Part shown: positions 1 to 14,300 of the stretch, in pieces
Numbering within the stretch: the first letter of the stretch is position 1
Layout: each line of letters begins with the position of its first letter
Assembly: GCF_016801865.2 (NCBI RefSeq)
Contig: NC_068938.1
Coordinates: forward strand, 186,001-250,000
Direction of reading: 5' to 3'
DNA length: 64,000 nucleotides
DNA from: Culex pipiens pallens
Taxonomy: Eukaryota; Arthropoda; Insecta; Diptera; Culicidae
Made by a program: the position numbers and the translations under genes
The notes under the pieces: generated by a model
What the model was told of the DNA's origin: nothing
Seen by the model: the letters and a program-made list of their open reading frames with translations, nothing else
Database searches by the model: none

Positions 1-3000
1 CGAATTCATCTAATCGACTCAGAATTGGGTCAAATCGCCTTGGGAGCTGATTCTAATACAGAAAAAATAAGTGACATATTTGGAATTTCCCGAAACATCT
101 CTCAGCAAATTAACGAGGAATACGAAGCAGCGGAAACATTTTTCAAATTTTTGGAAGACATTGAGAATGGTATCAAGGAAGAGGAAATTAATTTGTCTCA
201 AATTTCCAAAATCTTGGACACAACAAATGTCAATTGCAAACGTCCGGATGTACAGAAATCTCTTGATGATTGTATTCAATGTCAACTGTTGTTGAGCGAT
301 TCGTGGAACAAACTGATGAGATTAAGGCAAATGCTTCATACATTACCAATGAATCTAAAAGTATCAGTTTCACCGTTGCAAACCGAACGGGCTTTGTCTT
401 TGCTTCAGACTACACATAACGACCTGGAACAAAGATGTGGAAATATAATAATTCAACTGAAGCACAGGTTAACCTTGTGGAACAAATTTCATCGGCAACT
501 GGAAATGATTCAAGAACACATTCAAGAAACTGAGTTTATGATGGAGTTGATGCAGCTACAGGAAAATGCCGACTACCAAAGATTATTGACCGCAACGGAG
601 AGACTTGATGTAATTATTTAAATTATTCAGCATTGTACTGCAAATAACCAACTATTTTTTATATTTTTAGGCTCTTTTAATTGAAATTGACAGTAGAAAA
701 AATACTGTTGAAGATTTGAAATCAATAGCTCAACCATTGATAGAAACATCCGACGAAAGTGTTTCATTAGAAATCCAAGAAACAGTGCAGAAAATCACAG
801 TTGTTTGGCAAAATACACGGGAAAGTTTAAAGGAGTTATGCCAACGATACGAAAAGGCTGTGAAATTATGGCAACACTATCATGATGTTTGCAAAAATGT
901 AAAGCATTGGGTAGAGCACGAGGCGTCTGATACAGATACGTTGGAATACATGAACGAGATATCTCAGTTGGAAGTTTATCAAAACTTAATTGTTGATAAA
1001 AGGAAGGACTTGGAGCAACTTAAGGACCTGATAAACAATATAAACGTGCAAGTCGGGTTTAACGTGACTGGTCCATTGATATTGGAAATTGAAGACTTCA
1101 GTCATAAAATAGAAGAAATAGAAGAAAATGTTATCTCTCACAAGGCTGACATGGAATCCAACAATTTCCAGAGTAACGAGAACCGATTTGTGCTTAGTCA
1201 AGCACAGCAACTATTTGATAACTTACAACAGGTTCGTATGACAAAACTATTTTTCGAACTTTCAGAACTTTTGTTCTCATTACAGTGCTTAGTCCATATT
1301 TCAAATACGAGTGTAATTAGACGCAATAGTATATTTTAGGTTTGCATTCAAACTTAAAGTATTTTTTTTTAGAAATGTCGCTATCTGAATGATAGACAAC
1401 AGTCTGCTAGTTTAGTGTTTTGATATTGAATCATTTAGCTTTATTTTTCAAACATGTAGGCAACACGATGATACCATATTAGAGTATAACACAAAATTTG
1501 ATCTATTGAGCCTTAATCTCAAATATAAGAGATCCACCTTTGAATTCAAAAAGGCATTTAACCCATGAGAAGACATTTTTCAAAATGACAATTTTTGAGG
1601 AATATAGGTCATCAATAGCATTGTTTTCAACATCAATAATTGACAGCTGAAAAAAAAATCATTTTGAGTGTTAATTTCCACTTACAAATCATAGGCGAAG
1701 CGCCCGCTCCTGTTCAGTCCAATAATGCTCATAATTGGAATTTTGTCTCAGTTCACCCACCGGAACAAGCCCCTGAATGCCCGCAAAAAAGCAATTTGTG
1801 TTACACTCTAATACCATATCTACACAAGTTTGAAATTTAAAAAAAATGAGGCTCCAGCTAAATTAAAAATTGGCTGTGGTATTTTGTGACACAATAATTA
1901 TGAAAATTTTAATGCATATTTTTTTGTTGATTTATTTCGTTACAGAGCTATGGAGATCATGATTTTAATACCGACTTGGAATCAAAAGTAAAGCACCTCC
2001 GAGAATATATGATCAATTTATGTGCTACAGAATCCCGCTTAGAAGATATTTTAAATGGCAAGCAAAATGGAAACCTACCAGAAAGCGAGGTTAAAAACTT
2101 GCATTTAATTTCCCAATCTTTATTGCAAGATTCGTTGGAGCAGTACCAATGCTTGATGCAAAAAATAATATTGCATGGAAATGATGAAAATTTCATCAAT
2201 TTTTGGGACAATTACATGACATTTGTGAAGACATTCCTTGAACAGGATACACCATGTAATGATACAGAGCTGCGTAAGCTAAGGAATCAGTATTCTTTGA
2301 TTGCTCACTTACTAAAGGATTTAAGAGCACTCATCATGAAAAAATCGAGTATCGAAATGAGCCATGCAGCCAAATATAATTGCCTGAACGAACAACATAG
2401 TTACTGCATAACAACGGCTGAAAGTCGCTTAGTTGACATAGAAAGCAGATTGCGTCACTGGGACAAATACAACAGTATCAAATCCACATTGAAGCAATCT
2501 ATTAGTTACATTGAACGTGAAAAGTACAGTCTTCAGCTTGTTTACATAAGTCTGAAGGAGATTTCCAAAATGCAAAACAAAGTAAATGAATTACAAATGC
2601 TGTTTCCACAAATTGAACAAGACTTGGACGATATGCAACGAGAAACTTCAGAAATTCTAAGTTTTACAAAGGATGAACATATAATGATTCAAATCCGGAG
2701 TGACCACGGAAAACTATCCCAACAAACTGCCAAGCTAAAAGAAAGTATCGAAACATGGATTGAATTTCTATCCAGGATAGCGAATCTGCACGAACACTTC
2801 CATTCGAAGTGTGATCAGATCCATTACAATTTAGTGGAGCTAACCCGTTGCCTAGAAGATGTGAAAATAGATAGTCTTGGAGCATCTCAACATCATCTGA
2901 ACATGTTGAAAAATGAACAATTACGTTTGGTTGGAATAAAGGATACATTGACCACTACGAATGAAATACGGGATGAGCTGAAACAACGTATCAGTGTATT

Positions 3001-6000
3001 CGATGCTAAGTTAATTCATCAACGGGTCTGGCAGCTTTGGCAAATGTTCGAAAAACTGGACTATTCATTATCAGTTCTTTTGAAGCAAATGCAGGAAAGG
3101 TTACAAAACCTTAAGCTATTTTCTCAGCAATACATAATTTTAACAAACTGGATGATGGAGTTTGAAAACCGTATCAATGATTCCAACAAATATCAAACGT
3201 GTGAAGACGACGCAACGTTCATAAAATCTGTTGAGGAACTTTTGCTTCAAGAGCTGTTGCTGAAAGAAAATGAAATAGAGTGGTTTAATATAGTTGGGGT
3301 TGATTTAGCTAACAATTTACAAAAGGGAGACGAACAGCTGGAGATTAAATCAAAGCTTGAACTCCTCAATTCTAACTGGAAAAGGCTAAAGACACATTGT
3401 CACAATAGGACTCAGAAAATACAGGAAGTCAATAGTACTACCATTTCCCTGCAACGCAGAATCGAAGATATTAAAACATGGATGAACATAATTGAACACG
3501 ATTTGAAATCTCCGTTTTTGTTTGAAACGTTGGATGATTCTACTTTAAACATACTAATGGACCAATACGACAATTTACAACGATCAATTGAAAGCAACAG
3601 TGGAAATGTAGGCGAGGTTTTAAATCTATGTGAGATGTTGTTCACTGATGTAGAGTCATGGAACGTTCACATTGATAGAAAGCATGTACTTCATGATATA
3701 AACAATTTGGAACTAAGGTGGAAAAATATTTGCTTGGAATCAACGAAACGCAAGGCAGATTTGTTGTCAATTTGGAATATGTTGCTGGAAATTGAAAAAA
3801 TAACAAATTCTCACCAAGAATGGGTTGAAAAATGCAACAGGTACTTAGATACACTGGAAAACTTTTACCAGTCATCAGTGAACATAGAAAACATAAGTGA
3901 AATATTTGAAGAACTCGCTATACGACAATCTGACATGATTGCTCAGGAACCTATATCACATATATTGAGAAAATTGTTTGTCTCTCTCAACAAACACGAG
4001 AGAGCTGATGCAGCTAATATGAGGAATGTTACTAATGTGGCCAAGAGGATTCTGTCGATATGGGAATGTCTTTTGTGGAGATCAAACAATCTTAAAAAGG
4101 AGCTAAGTGATTTACAAACTATGCACACAGTATTTATCAATGAATATGAGAATATAATAATGGCATTGACACAAATTGATGTGCAAGTAATAAACATCAA
4201 GCATTTATCAGAAGCTAAAGACGATACACCGGAAATAAAAAGAAAACGACTACGTGATCTTCATAACGAACTGCGATTTGTAATCAATCTATTTGATAAG
4301 CAGGACGAGTTAGGCACCAGTTTAATACAGAGACTATCAATGCCAAACAGTATTCATTTGAAGATACAAGAATACCATGATTTTGCAAATAACATCAAAT
4401 CAAGTCTAGATGCATTATTGTCGGAAACTATTCAGGAATCGGACAAGCAAAAAAGCCAGCACAGCTCTCAAATACAAACGGAATGTTTTGAAAAAGATTC
4501 TGCTGTTCAAGTCAATACCTTGCCAGCTTTGTCTCACGGTAAATCAATTACTGCTAAGGAAGCATATCAATATCAACTTGAATCAGCTCTCGTCGAGGCA
4601 AGAGGACACTTGGAAAATCTGCATACAGCGATAAATGAAATAAACGTGAATAATTTCATGACGTCAACTCAAAAAGTATCTAAAGTGTCCGCCACTTGTG
4701 AATCATCGATTGAGCTGATAAAGCATCTCAATCTTATGGTTTTGTCTGAAACTCAGAGTGACGAGGAAGATACTATGAATAAGCTGGTAACTATTGAATG
4801 CGATAAATTCACGCAGTATCAAACAGAATGGCGATCTAAGCAACAAAAATTAGAAGAACTGAGGTATGTTAGCGTGCAAAAAAATATCAATGTTTTATAT
4901 TCTCGTTACTGTCAATAACATTCTAATACATCTTTCGCAGTCATTGACATCTATGCCTAATACTTAATATGCTTTACATTTCTTACCTCTAGATCTTTCC
5001 CAATTGCTTACAATTTCATATGTGTACAGTAAGTGTTTTTTACGCTTTTTTTTAATACAAATTAATATTTAATTCTGTTTTAATTGTGATACACCAACAA
5101 ATTAAAATTTATTTATGTTACAGCAATGACGATTATCTCACATGTCCTTTGTGTACAAACCGAAACTGGCAACAAATTGATAACGACCTATGGCGACTTG
5201 AGCAATGGTTACAAATGGCAGAGGCAAATCAGAAAAGTCAACACACCAATCCTCCGACGGACATCGACACGCTGGAGGATACCATTCAGGACCACCGGGA
5301 ATTTCTGTTAGATCTGGATAGTCACAAAAGCATAATAAAGTCGCTCAACATTGTTGGCGAACATTTGGCGACGCACACACTGGATACAGAAAAGGCGGTC
5401 AGATTACGCGAACGTCTTCAAGCAGACAACCAACGATGGGAGAAAGTTTGTAGTCTAGCGTCACATTGGCAATCCCAGTTACACCATGCGCTGATGGACA
5501 ACAAAGAATTCCATCGGACAGTTACTGAACTTTGCGCTTGGCTAGAGCAAACAGAAAACAAAATCAAAAGTTCTGAACCAATTGATTTGACTTCCGACAT
5601 GAAACTCATTGAGCGAAAATATAAAACCTTTAGAGAGTTGCGCAGTGATTTAGTTCGTTGTGAGCCACGTGTCGTGAGTTTACAGGAGACAACATCTCAG
5701 CTTACAAAATATTTGGAAGCCAACAAGTCCCAGCAATTTGATGAGATATATGCAAAGTATGGAAGTTCAAGTAGTTAGTCCAATTCAACACTACAAAACA
5801 TTATCTTTTTTCAGGTTAACAGATTTGAGACTAAGATTCCACTCAATACGAAGACTGGTGGAAATGTATACAATAAAAATTGCCGCTGCCTTGGGTTATG
5901 ATCCAACATTTGATACAAACAGTATCGCATCGGTAGATACTCTACCAGGGGTAAGTTTTGCTACAGTTGCGATATTATTCCGCACTTAAATAATGCTTCA

Positions 6001-6943
6001 ACAATTTGATGACATTGTTGATCAACTGGGTAAAAATAATTAGTGTAGTTTATTTTTTTACTTCACAAAATGATTTTACACGTTTACACATATGTTTTCG
6101 TTAATAGAGTAACTTTTATTTTCTTTTTATGTAGATTCAAGGCGTTAGCGGATCGCTCACTCGCGTAGCCGGACAAGAGTCCAATGCAAAGTAATTATCT
6201 AGATTTAGTATACCAAGTATAAATTAAACAACGTAGTTTTTGTTGCACTGTAGATATTATCAAAACAAAAAAAGGGTGATAAAAAACCAAATGGTGGTAT
6301 TTCAGACCACGTTCCTTCATATGTCCTGAGCATTGGTGAACATGTATTTTTGACGTATGAAAAGTGTGTTTTTAGAAAATGCAAAACATATTGTTTATGC
6401 TTAATACCTGGTCATGTTTGCAGAAATTTCCGATATGCAACATGAAAAACGCAGCAAAAAGTCCGATGATAATTTGGATATCACACTAAATTTACAGTTT
6501 TTCTTGATTAGTCTAATTTAGAACTGAACTGAATAATGATGAAAAAGCATTGAAGATTTTTGTTGCGAAAAATGGAAAATTTGTATTTGTTTGTATTTTG
6601 AACTCAGTACGTTTAAGGAACAAGCATGAAACGGTCTACTTTGTATCACCCTTAAAATCGTTTTACTGTTAATGTATTAATTCAATAAACAAATTATTTC
6701 TTTCACAGTGCACAAGAGGGAGAAGACGACGAGCACATCAACACAACAGTGTTGACCAGAAGTTACCGATTCTTGGGCCGTGTTGTACGCGCTTCTTTAC
6801 CAATTCAGGCAATGCTGTTATTGCTATTAGGCGTAGTTACTCTCATGCCCCACGGTGAAGACTACTCCTGTACATTAACTAATAACTTTGCACGCAGCTT
6901 AGAACCAATGCTACGATATCCAAACGGACCCCCACCTATCTGA
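1..6943 (+). CDS. Msp300: Msp300/nesprin-type KASH protein, C-terminal part (5' end outside window)
   Basis: Exons read as 1-609, 671-1231, 1946-4863, 5124-5756, 5815-5950, 6135-6190 and 6709-6943, all GT-AG. They join in one frame that is open from base 1 and gives 1715 codons, so the gene begins upstream of the window. Most of the protein is alpha-helical, rich in L/E/K/Q with spaced tryptophans, as in spectrin-like repeats. The last exon encodes a basic stretch, one hydrophobic segment (PIQAMLLLLLGVVTLM) and a short lumenal tail with DYSC, NNFARS and the end NGPPPI. That is the KASH layout: the transmembrane helix sits in the outer nuclear membrane and the tail binds SUN proteins in the perinuclear space (family knowledge). 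The nesprin-1/2 insect orthologue Msp300 is the natural match. Its job is nuclear positioning and anchoring to actin and microtubules, best known in muscle. Two very short exons before the KASH exon could be alternatively spliced (inference). Confidence 0.93.
1232..1945 (+). other. Msp300 intron, 714 bp
   Basis: Bounded by a CAG/GTTCGT donor and a TTACAG acceptor, phase 0. It is AT-rich. I see no second gene, RNA gene or clear repeat in it. Confidence 0.7.
6272..6653. repeat. Possible small inverted-repeat element in the last Msp300 intron
   Basis: The 518-bp intron 6191-6708 contains AAGGGTGATA near its left side and the exact reverse complement TATCACCCTT near its right side, about 380 bp apart, with no coding potential between. 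This could be a short MITE. A 10-bp match in AT-rich DNA is weak support and no target duplication is obvious. Confidence 0.3.
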
Positions 6944-6996
6944 AGGGGTTGCTTTTGACATGTATTTGAAACCATTTTTTCCAGTGAAGAATGTGC

Positions 6997-7002
6997 AATA
7001 AA
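6997..7002 (+). terminator. Poly(A) signal of Msp300
   Basis: AATAAA lies 54 bases after the TGA of the KASH exon. A second AATAAA-type cluster follows near 7187-7200, and an AATAAA in the opposite direction (7130-7135) probably serves the convergent tetraspanin gene. The two 3' UTRs may therefore overlap. Confidence 0.6.
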
Positions 7003-7295
7003 ACTAGCATTTAACATTAATATGTAGTGTAGGGATAAGTATTTTTTCTATTGTTGTACCACTCTTCTGGTGATCTTTTTTTAACTGAAACAAAAGCAAG
7101 TTACTTATGAGTTAAGTTTCCTTTATACATTTATTTTTACAAGTTACCATTATATGTATAATTTGATTTTTATGTTTACAATGTCTAATAAACAAAATAA
7201 AAAGTTCAACAAATACAAATAATTGTTTTGAACGAATTCATTAAACACCATTCTCCACATGCTCATGAACTGCCTACTAGTTGTATATTCTGCTT

Positions 7296-8206
7296 TTACA
7301 AGTATTCCCGATTTTTCAAGAACATAATGCGGTGAACAATTATTGTAACAAGCTGGAACAAATCACAATTTATGATTTAGAACTTGAACAAGTCAATCAT
7401 CTTACTTGAATTGTGATGCTGGAAAACGTAATTGCCATACCAATTTCTATTCTGTCGGTGGCATTTTGAATAAATGACGATAAACATCCATTTTGAAACA
7501 CATTGACGGTTTCAAAATCAGATATATCAACAAAACTTCCATCGTATTCGATCTTTACAGCTACAATATTGCACAAAGCCTGAGATTGGCAGCAGCTTGA
7601 TGGAACTATTGTTTTGTTGTTTTTGACTAGCCTGTAAGTATAAAAGTAAGTATGTTTTGGGAGGAAAGCAACTCAAATATTCACTTACTGGGTATAAATA
7701 CGCTCTTGATCTAAATTTCTCCATATTATGTTTCTCCAATCTTTGTAAAAAGACACTCCACAGCATGAGTTTGAAAATTGAATTTGGTTCCAAAATATGT
7801 TCCAGTAAATATCAATATTGTACATTTCTATACCGTTAATTAATACACCTTCTGTCTCTAGAGTTAAGCCCTGACTCAATTGTAAACTTAGCAAAAGCTT
7901 TAATATATCAAACACTAAAGCTTCGATTGCAAGAAACAGCCAACATTTTGAAGAGAAGCTAATAGCGTTGCTGAACGGAGACACGAAGGTGCGCTTCGCA
8001 CGAAGCATTCCAAAAATTTGAACAGTCAGATTGTGAAAGCTGATTAGTTGCAACATAATCAGCATTCCATCATTTTCTAATAACCGCAACTTTTTTTTCG
8101 TTGTTCGCAATTCATGCTTGATGAATTCTTCCCAGCCAATTCTTATTATTCCGAGACATATCGAAATCAGATGAAACAACACTGCTAAGTTCAACAGACT
8201 TGCCAT
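7296..8206 (-). CDS. Tetraspanin family protein
   Basis: Three exons on the minus strand, 8206-7689, 7631-7406 and 7352-7296, join in frame to 266 aa. This is a usual tetraspanin size. Residues are grouped into four hydrophobic segments: one at the N-terminus (LLNLAVLFHLISICLGII), two more before a large extracellular loop, and one at the C-terminus (ITFSSITIQLVTIIV). The loop has the family cysteine pattern: NSCCG, then SCC, a further C, and NGC just before the last helix. Tetraspanins organise other membrane proteins in plasma-membrane microdomains; the partner here cannot be inferred. An upstream in-frame ATG at 8248 would add 14 residues (MLPSNTKQF...). I prefer 8206 because it places the first helix directly after the start. 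The gene is head-to-head with the dynein gene, about 130 bp between start codons. Confidence 0.82.
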
Positions 8207-8233
8207 TTGGAAGACAAGTAAAAACTGTTTAGT

Positions 8234-8335
8234 GTTACTTGGCAACATGCAACTAGGTAGCAACCGACTTTGTTACTTTTCACAGCAACTATTTCAAGCC
8301 AAACCGTGCTGGTAATCAGACGTACTTCTACAACG
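8234..8335. promoter_or_regulatory. Compact divergent promoter with RFX X-box-like palindrome
   Basis: Only about 130 bp separate the tetraspanin start (8206) from the dynein start (8336). At 8234-8246 the sequence GTTACTTGGCAAC fits the X-box consensus RYYVYY-N1-3-RRHRAC bound by RFX factors, the standard activators of ciliary genes. Further GCAAC or GTTAC half-sites occur at 8249, 8260, 8272 and 8285. If the tetraspanin started at its alternative ATG (8248), the motif would lie within that gene. The site match is direct; RFX regulation is inference. Confidence 0.5.
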
Positions 8336-11300
8336 ATGGCAGAAACCAACCGCGATCAAATGGCCGACAATGCTAGTGAAATATCTAGCTTTTCCGATTC
8401 CAGTGATGAAGGTATCTTTCAATAACTGTGATTAGCATAAACATGCTCAATTTTCGTGTGTTATTTTAGCAAAAAAAGAAGTTGAGATAGTGGAGGAAGC
8501 AATTGAGGAGACTGATAAGCCAGTTTACACCGAGGAAGATTTGGAAACATTAATTGGATTTATTCGGAACATGATTTTTCTGTTTGATTACGATGAAGAC
8601 GATTTTAGTGAAGAGGTGGTTGAAGTTATCAAACTGTGGCTTACCGATGCAAATTGCCCTCTTTTATTTATATTTTACGATGGAGACATTTTGACGGCAT
8701 CGCTAGGATTCCCATTGTGCCCTTTCAATGATCTCATGTACTTTATGAGGGAACCTGATCAATTGTTTAATGTTATTCGTTTTCACGACGATATTATGTT
8801 CGGAACATTGCAGAGCGATATCGAAGGATCGTTGTTAGTCATTTTGGAGCAAGTCTATGGACCACTGATCTTATCTACAGAGTTGTCGGAAAACGTTAAA
8901 GCAAACGTACTCAGCGGATACAACACCTTCATGACTTATTTAACTGAGTTGCATTACAAATTGTCAGGATTTACACTTTTGTACGTTCCTCGAGAAGGAA
9001 ATGATATGGACGTTCAGGAAGTTGTTTTGAATCGCTCGATGATCAAACGATTGGAATCAGTTGTGATTGACTGGACCAGTCAAATTCGTTCTACACTCAG
9101 CGATACTCAACATTTTGTTCCAGACAATCTCATTTGTCCTGCTGATGAATACAGTTTTTGGCTTTACCGGCGTAAGTTTACCCCTTTCTCATGCATACCT
9201 TAAAGCTTTAATTATGAACATATTTTTCTTAGATGAGGTGCTATCTGCAATAAAAACTCAATTTGAAAACCCAAATGTAGAGCATATTCTACAGGTTCTG
9301 AACTTGGCACAGTCATTGTACACGAAGCCACTTCGAGAAGTTTTGTCGGACCTGAAAAAAGAAATCGAAGTGGCCGAATCAAACATACCGTTTCTAAAGC
9401 TTCTCGTTGATCCATGTTTTGCTATACGAACCCTTAACGATGAAGAAGATTTGTGCTCTCAGCTTATTTATGTGATGCATATCATCAGATTCATAGGAGT
9501 TGATTCGTCCCATTTGCACCGAGACGAATGCATCACCAAACTATTCCTGTACCTAAGCAATGAAATTGTGTCGTGCTGTGTACAAAGTATTGATATTAAC
9601 AAAATTTTAATGGGTTCACCATGCTATGGAATAGAAATTTGTAATCTCAAAATCAACTGCTGTGAATCATATAAAATTATCTATGAAGAAGTATGATTAG
9701 TTTCAGGATGATTTTATTTTTAGCTACTAATTCGCATATTTACAGATGCTGGAGCATTTTGAAAAAGATTATGCGTGGAATCTAGACTATGCCACTATTT
9801 TTAACCAGATAAATGCATTTATTCAGCGTTTGTGTGACATTTTAGAGATTTGCGAGGCTATGCTGATCTTTGGAAGGTAAAAGTTTAATCTCATTTGTAT
9901 GGTTTTATGGGTAGTTAAAGTAATACCAAAACTATGTTTGCAGATACAGTGGCAGTAGTTCTTACAAAAATTTCCGTTTTCCGTGTAATAATGCTCAGGA
10001 GTACGAGCAGAAATGTGACCAAGTGATGACAATATTCACGAAAGGAATCGAAAGCATTCAATCTTCAGCTAGTGCTATATTAGACATCAACAACAAATAT
10101 TGGTACAAAACGATTGCAGAGTTTCGAGATATGCTGAGAAACTTGGATGACGTAATTGAAAATCTGCTGTCAAATATTTTTTTGGTTGCGGAAAACCTAG
10201 AAGAAAAAATTGATGTCCTTGTGGCGCTTCTCAACTTTTTCAATCGCGACAGCATAAAAGAAAGTTACATGCGTAAAATTGCAGAAATTTGGAAAATATT
10301 CCATACTGAACTAACGTCAATTTCAAAGGAGGTCTCTTCAGGAATTAACATCCATCCAACATTACTACCAACAAAATCGGGACAATACACAATGTTGAAA
10401 ATCAAATTTGAACGGCTTTGCCGGCTCAGAAATCTTCTGGAAAGATGCAGATTTTTTCCCACATACAATGAAAGCGAAGAAACCTTGTCCTTGTTTGAAT
10501 CATGTGAAAAGCAAGTTAAATTATCCTTGAAAAAGTTCAACGATTCATGGACCAAAGCCTTGAGCCCCGATTTTGGAGCATGGTTCCATAGAAATCTTAT
10601 CTGTCGGAGTCAAATTCGCCCTGGTTTATTGGAATGCCACATCGAGAGGGAAATGCTGAACATATTCAACGAAGCTCACTTTTTTAAAGTCTTGGGAGCA
10701 GCCACCCCGAGTATCATAGATTTGGAAAAAAATGACACCACGAAACAAACATTTGACAGTGTCATTCGGGTGGTTTTGTACTTCAATAGTGTTGTTTCTT
10801 CAATTTCTGAAAAGGAAAGACTATTTTTCAAACCCATGATACAACAAACGGAAAGAAAACTTGAACCGCTCAGAAGCAAGCTAACTTGGGAAGAAGATTT
10901 GAACGAATACATTGATACTTTTGTCATGAATGTCAAAGAGTTATTGGATATCATTCAAATATATAAGCGCGAAAATTTCAAAATTTCTCGATCCATGGAA
11001 ACCATTTACAACCTTGAGTTGTTCAAATTGAACAAGTCACAAAATCAGCAGTTGAACGATATGTTCAAAAACATAAGCGAACAGAAAAAACATTCACTTT
11101 CGCAACTCGTTGGCGTTTATACGGACATCAGTAAAAATATATTTATTATTTATGACCATCTTGGATCGAACCTTCGAAGAATGGGTGAAAGCTGGATTCA
11201 ATACGTTCGGAAGATTGATCATTTGCTGAAAGCTGCAGTTTACAATTCGTCCCTAATAACACTCAAAAACATAGAAAAGGCATTAACGGAGTCACATCAT

Positions 11301-14300
11301 CCCATTTTGAGCATCGAAATTGTGCTGGACAGAAAAGGTGTTGTATACCAACCCACTCTCGCACATGTGGAAGTTATGCTAAAGCGTTTAACAACAGAAG
11401 TTACAACCACCATTAAAATTATTCCTACATTGTGTCAAAAGTTTCAAATAGATGCCGGAGAAAATATTTACGACGCCTTTTTGAACGATGAGCAATATGT
11501 TAATGAAGAACGTAAAATAAAGACTGCAATTATCACTACTATTGAAAATCTTGTGGCATTTAAGGAAAAATGGAATGTATTTAGACCGTTTTGGAGTGTA
11601 AATCGAACGTCATTCATTGAGAAATTTAAACTTGCGAGCATGACATCTGACGCTTTCCAAAAAAATATAGAAAAATTTGACGAACTTTTAAATCAACTAA
11701 CAACTCAAAACGAGCTTACCACATGTGAGTGCGTACATGTTGATGCACAAAAACTGAAATACGCCATCACAAATCACATTCATGATTGGCAGCTTAAATA
11801 TATTGAATATCTAAAATGCGTATCCTATGGACTGATAATCGGTAAGTAGCATCTCGTGCGTCATATACATACTGCTATCACAATTTATACATTTTTCAGA
11901 TTTTAATAATAAACTCAATCAAAACATGCAATCCATGAGTATCGTACCAAAGGAAGTTGAAGAATTGAAAGAATTAGAGGCAACATTCAATAATTGTTTC
12001 GACGACATACCCTGTATGATGCTGACAATTGAGAACATTGTAAGATATTTCGACGTCCTTGGTAAGAATCTCATTTTATCTAGCCGATGTGCGTTTGTAT
12101 TTATTGTTGAAATATTGTAGAAAAATACGTTTCGGATATACTGCCCGAAGCCCTAAACTTGAGAAAAAAAATTCATGAGATCTGGAAGCAATACATGGCA
12201 TACGTGAATAGGATTAAAGAAAAGATTGCTGACTATCAAACCCAGTTTAAACTCTCAATAACAAATGAGGCGGCTTGTTTGAAAGTTAATGCTCTAGAGA
12301 TGCTGAAAATGCTGGACACAGAAATGCCTATCGATGATGATTTGTAAAATAAACGAGTCTATAAATCACAAGATATTAATAGTTTATTTTTTCTATCAGA
12401 TTACCTGAAGATGCCTTTTCAATTATTGAATCGCTGACGGAAAAATTAGAACTACTCAAGACTCAAGAACAAATTATCGCAGCCAAAATGCGTTTATTAG
12501 GAGTTGAATATCATCCATTAGATGTGAGTTTCTTTTGTTTGCTAGTGGGAAATTCCTAATCGACAAGAATTTATGTACAAACTGAATTTATTTATTGTTC
12601 TAGATTATTGTGGAAATTAATCGAAAAATTGAAAGCTTGAAATTAATATGGGAATATGCCGATGAATGGCAGAAAACAAAACAAGAAATACTCACTCGAT
12701 CATATGAGATGGTTTTAGCTGATTCTTTAAATGAAGAAGTTTTGCAAAATCGATGGTATTTGGTATATTATTCTCTCCGACTGGTGTTGGTGCTAATATT
12801 TTCATAAATTTATAGCAAACTTGAAGCTTTAGTAAACTGCTTACTACCAGACATGCATTATCCCATTTACATCAAAACTACAAATGATGTTGTAAATATC
12901 TGCAAAACAATGGAAATTATGATTGATATGAAGCGGTCGTATTTGCGAGATCGACATTGGAAAGATATTCAAGATATTACAAACTTGTATGACTTGCATT
13001 TTACTATAATAAGTTTTTCCTAATAAGTCGCTTATTTTCGCTAGGCCGTATGAAGATCGCCCAAATTTGTTGACAGGAGACATGGTACAATACCAGTTTT
13101 TTAAACACGAAAAGGATTTCAAAATTCTGTGCAGTGCAGCGCGGAAGGAGTTCGATATTGAAACGCAGCTGACAAGAGTAGAACGAAGTGCAACTCAACT
13201 CAGGTTCATAACTAAACAAAGTACTTCAGGTGCACACAATATTATAAACGGCGATGATGTGTTTTCAACTGCAAAGACGAATTTAATGACAATCAACAAC
13301 TTGATTGTTTCTGAGCACAGAAAACATTTTCAAGAAAACATATATTATTGGGAAGAAGCGTTGAACTACATTGTTGACCTGTTCGAAGTTTTATCTGTGA
13401 TCGCTCAAAAAGCTCAGATACTGACCGAGATTTTCAACGTAACGAAATTTTCCTCGAGTATGATTGAATTCAATCACGCATTTATTGCATGCAACGCACA
13501 ATGGAATGATATGATGCACACCATTGTGACATCAAATTTAAAAAATGACATTTGTCCTCAAGGAACCGATTTGCTTCAAACCCTTGATGTTATACACAAC
13601 AAATTTGAAGATGTATTCCGCATGTTGAATCAAACCATGGACGACAAACGAAATTTGTGTGGTAGATTGTACTTAGTTCCAGACAATTTACTGATTAAAA
13701 TGATAGCATACCCAACAAATCTAGAATATCTACAAAATGCATTGGATTACATGTTTGAAAATATCTCAAACATTTCTATAAGAAGACCAGATGGATCAGA
13801 AAAAATCAGCCATTTGGAGGTTACTGGTGTTAACACAGATGCAAATGAAACTATCACGTTCGTTCAGCCCATTATAATTGATTCCCTTGCAACTCCAGAG
13901 CATGTTATATGTTCAATTGAGCAGTCGGTACAACAAGTACTGAAAAAAGATCTGCAAAAAAGTCTTTATCAGCTCAAAGAAACTTTCTTCAAGCGTATAG
14001 AAAGCGGATGGATTGTTAACTTTAATTATCAAATATGTTTAAAAAGCATTCAGATAGACAATACACATTTGATAAAAAATGCCATTATGCAGTGTGAACT
14101 TCTGAAAAAGAATAAGCCAATGAAAATGCTAAGAATGCTGCATAACAGAGTAAGATTGAACCGACAGTTTTTTCTTAAATTGAAAAAGTATATAATATCA
14201 ATAATTTTTCAGCTGTTGAATGATCTAGCTAAGTCATATCAAAACAATATTGGAAAAACTGGAACATCGTGTTTTAAACAAAAGCTAAACGCTATGATTA

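Noticed and set aside
4939..4990. Acceptor TTTCGCAG at 4940 for the next Msp300 exon
   Set aside because: Joined to the donor at 4863 it runs into TGA after two codons. The acceptor at 5123 continues the spectrin-like frame and closes the chain to the KASH stop.
8490..9203. A separate gene starting inside dynein exon 2
   Set aside because: The apparent start is GTG. The frame is continuous with ATG 8336 through a 58-bp intron and forward into exon 3.
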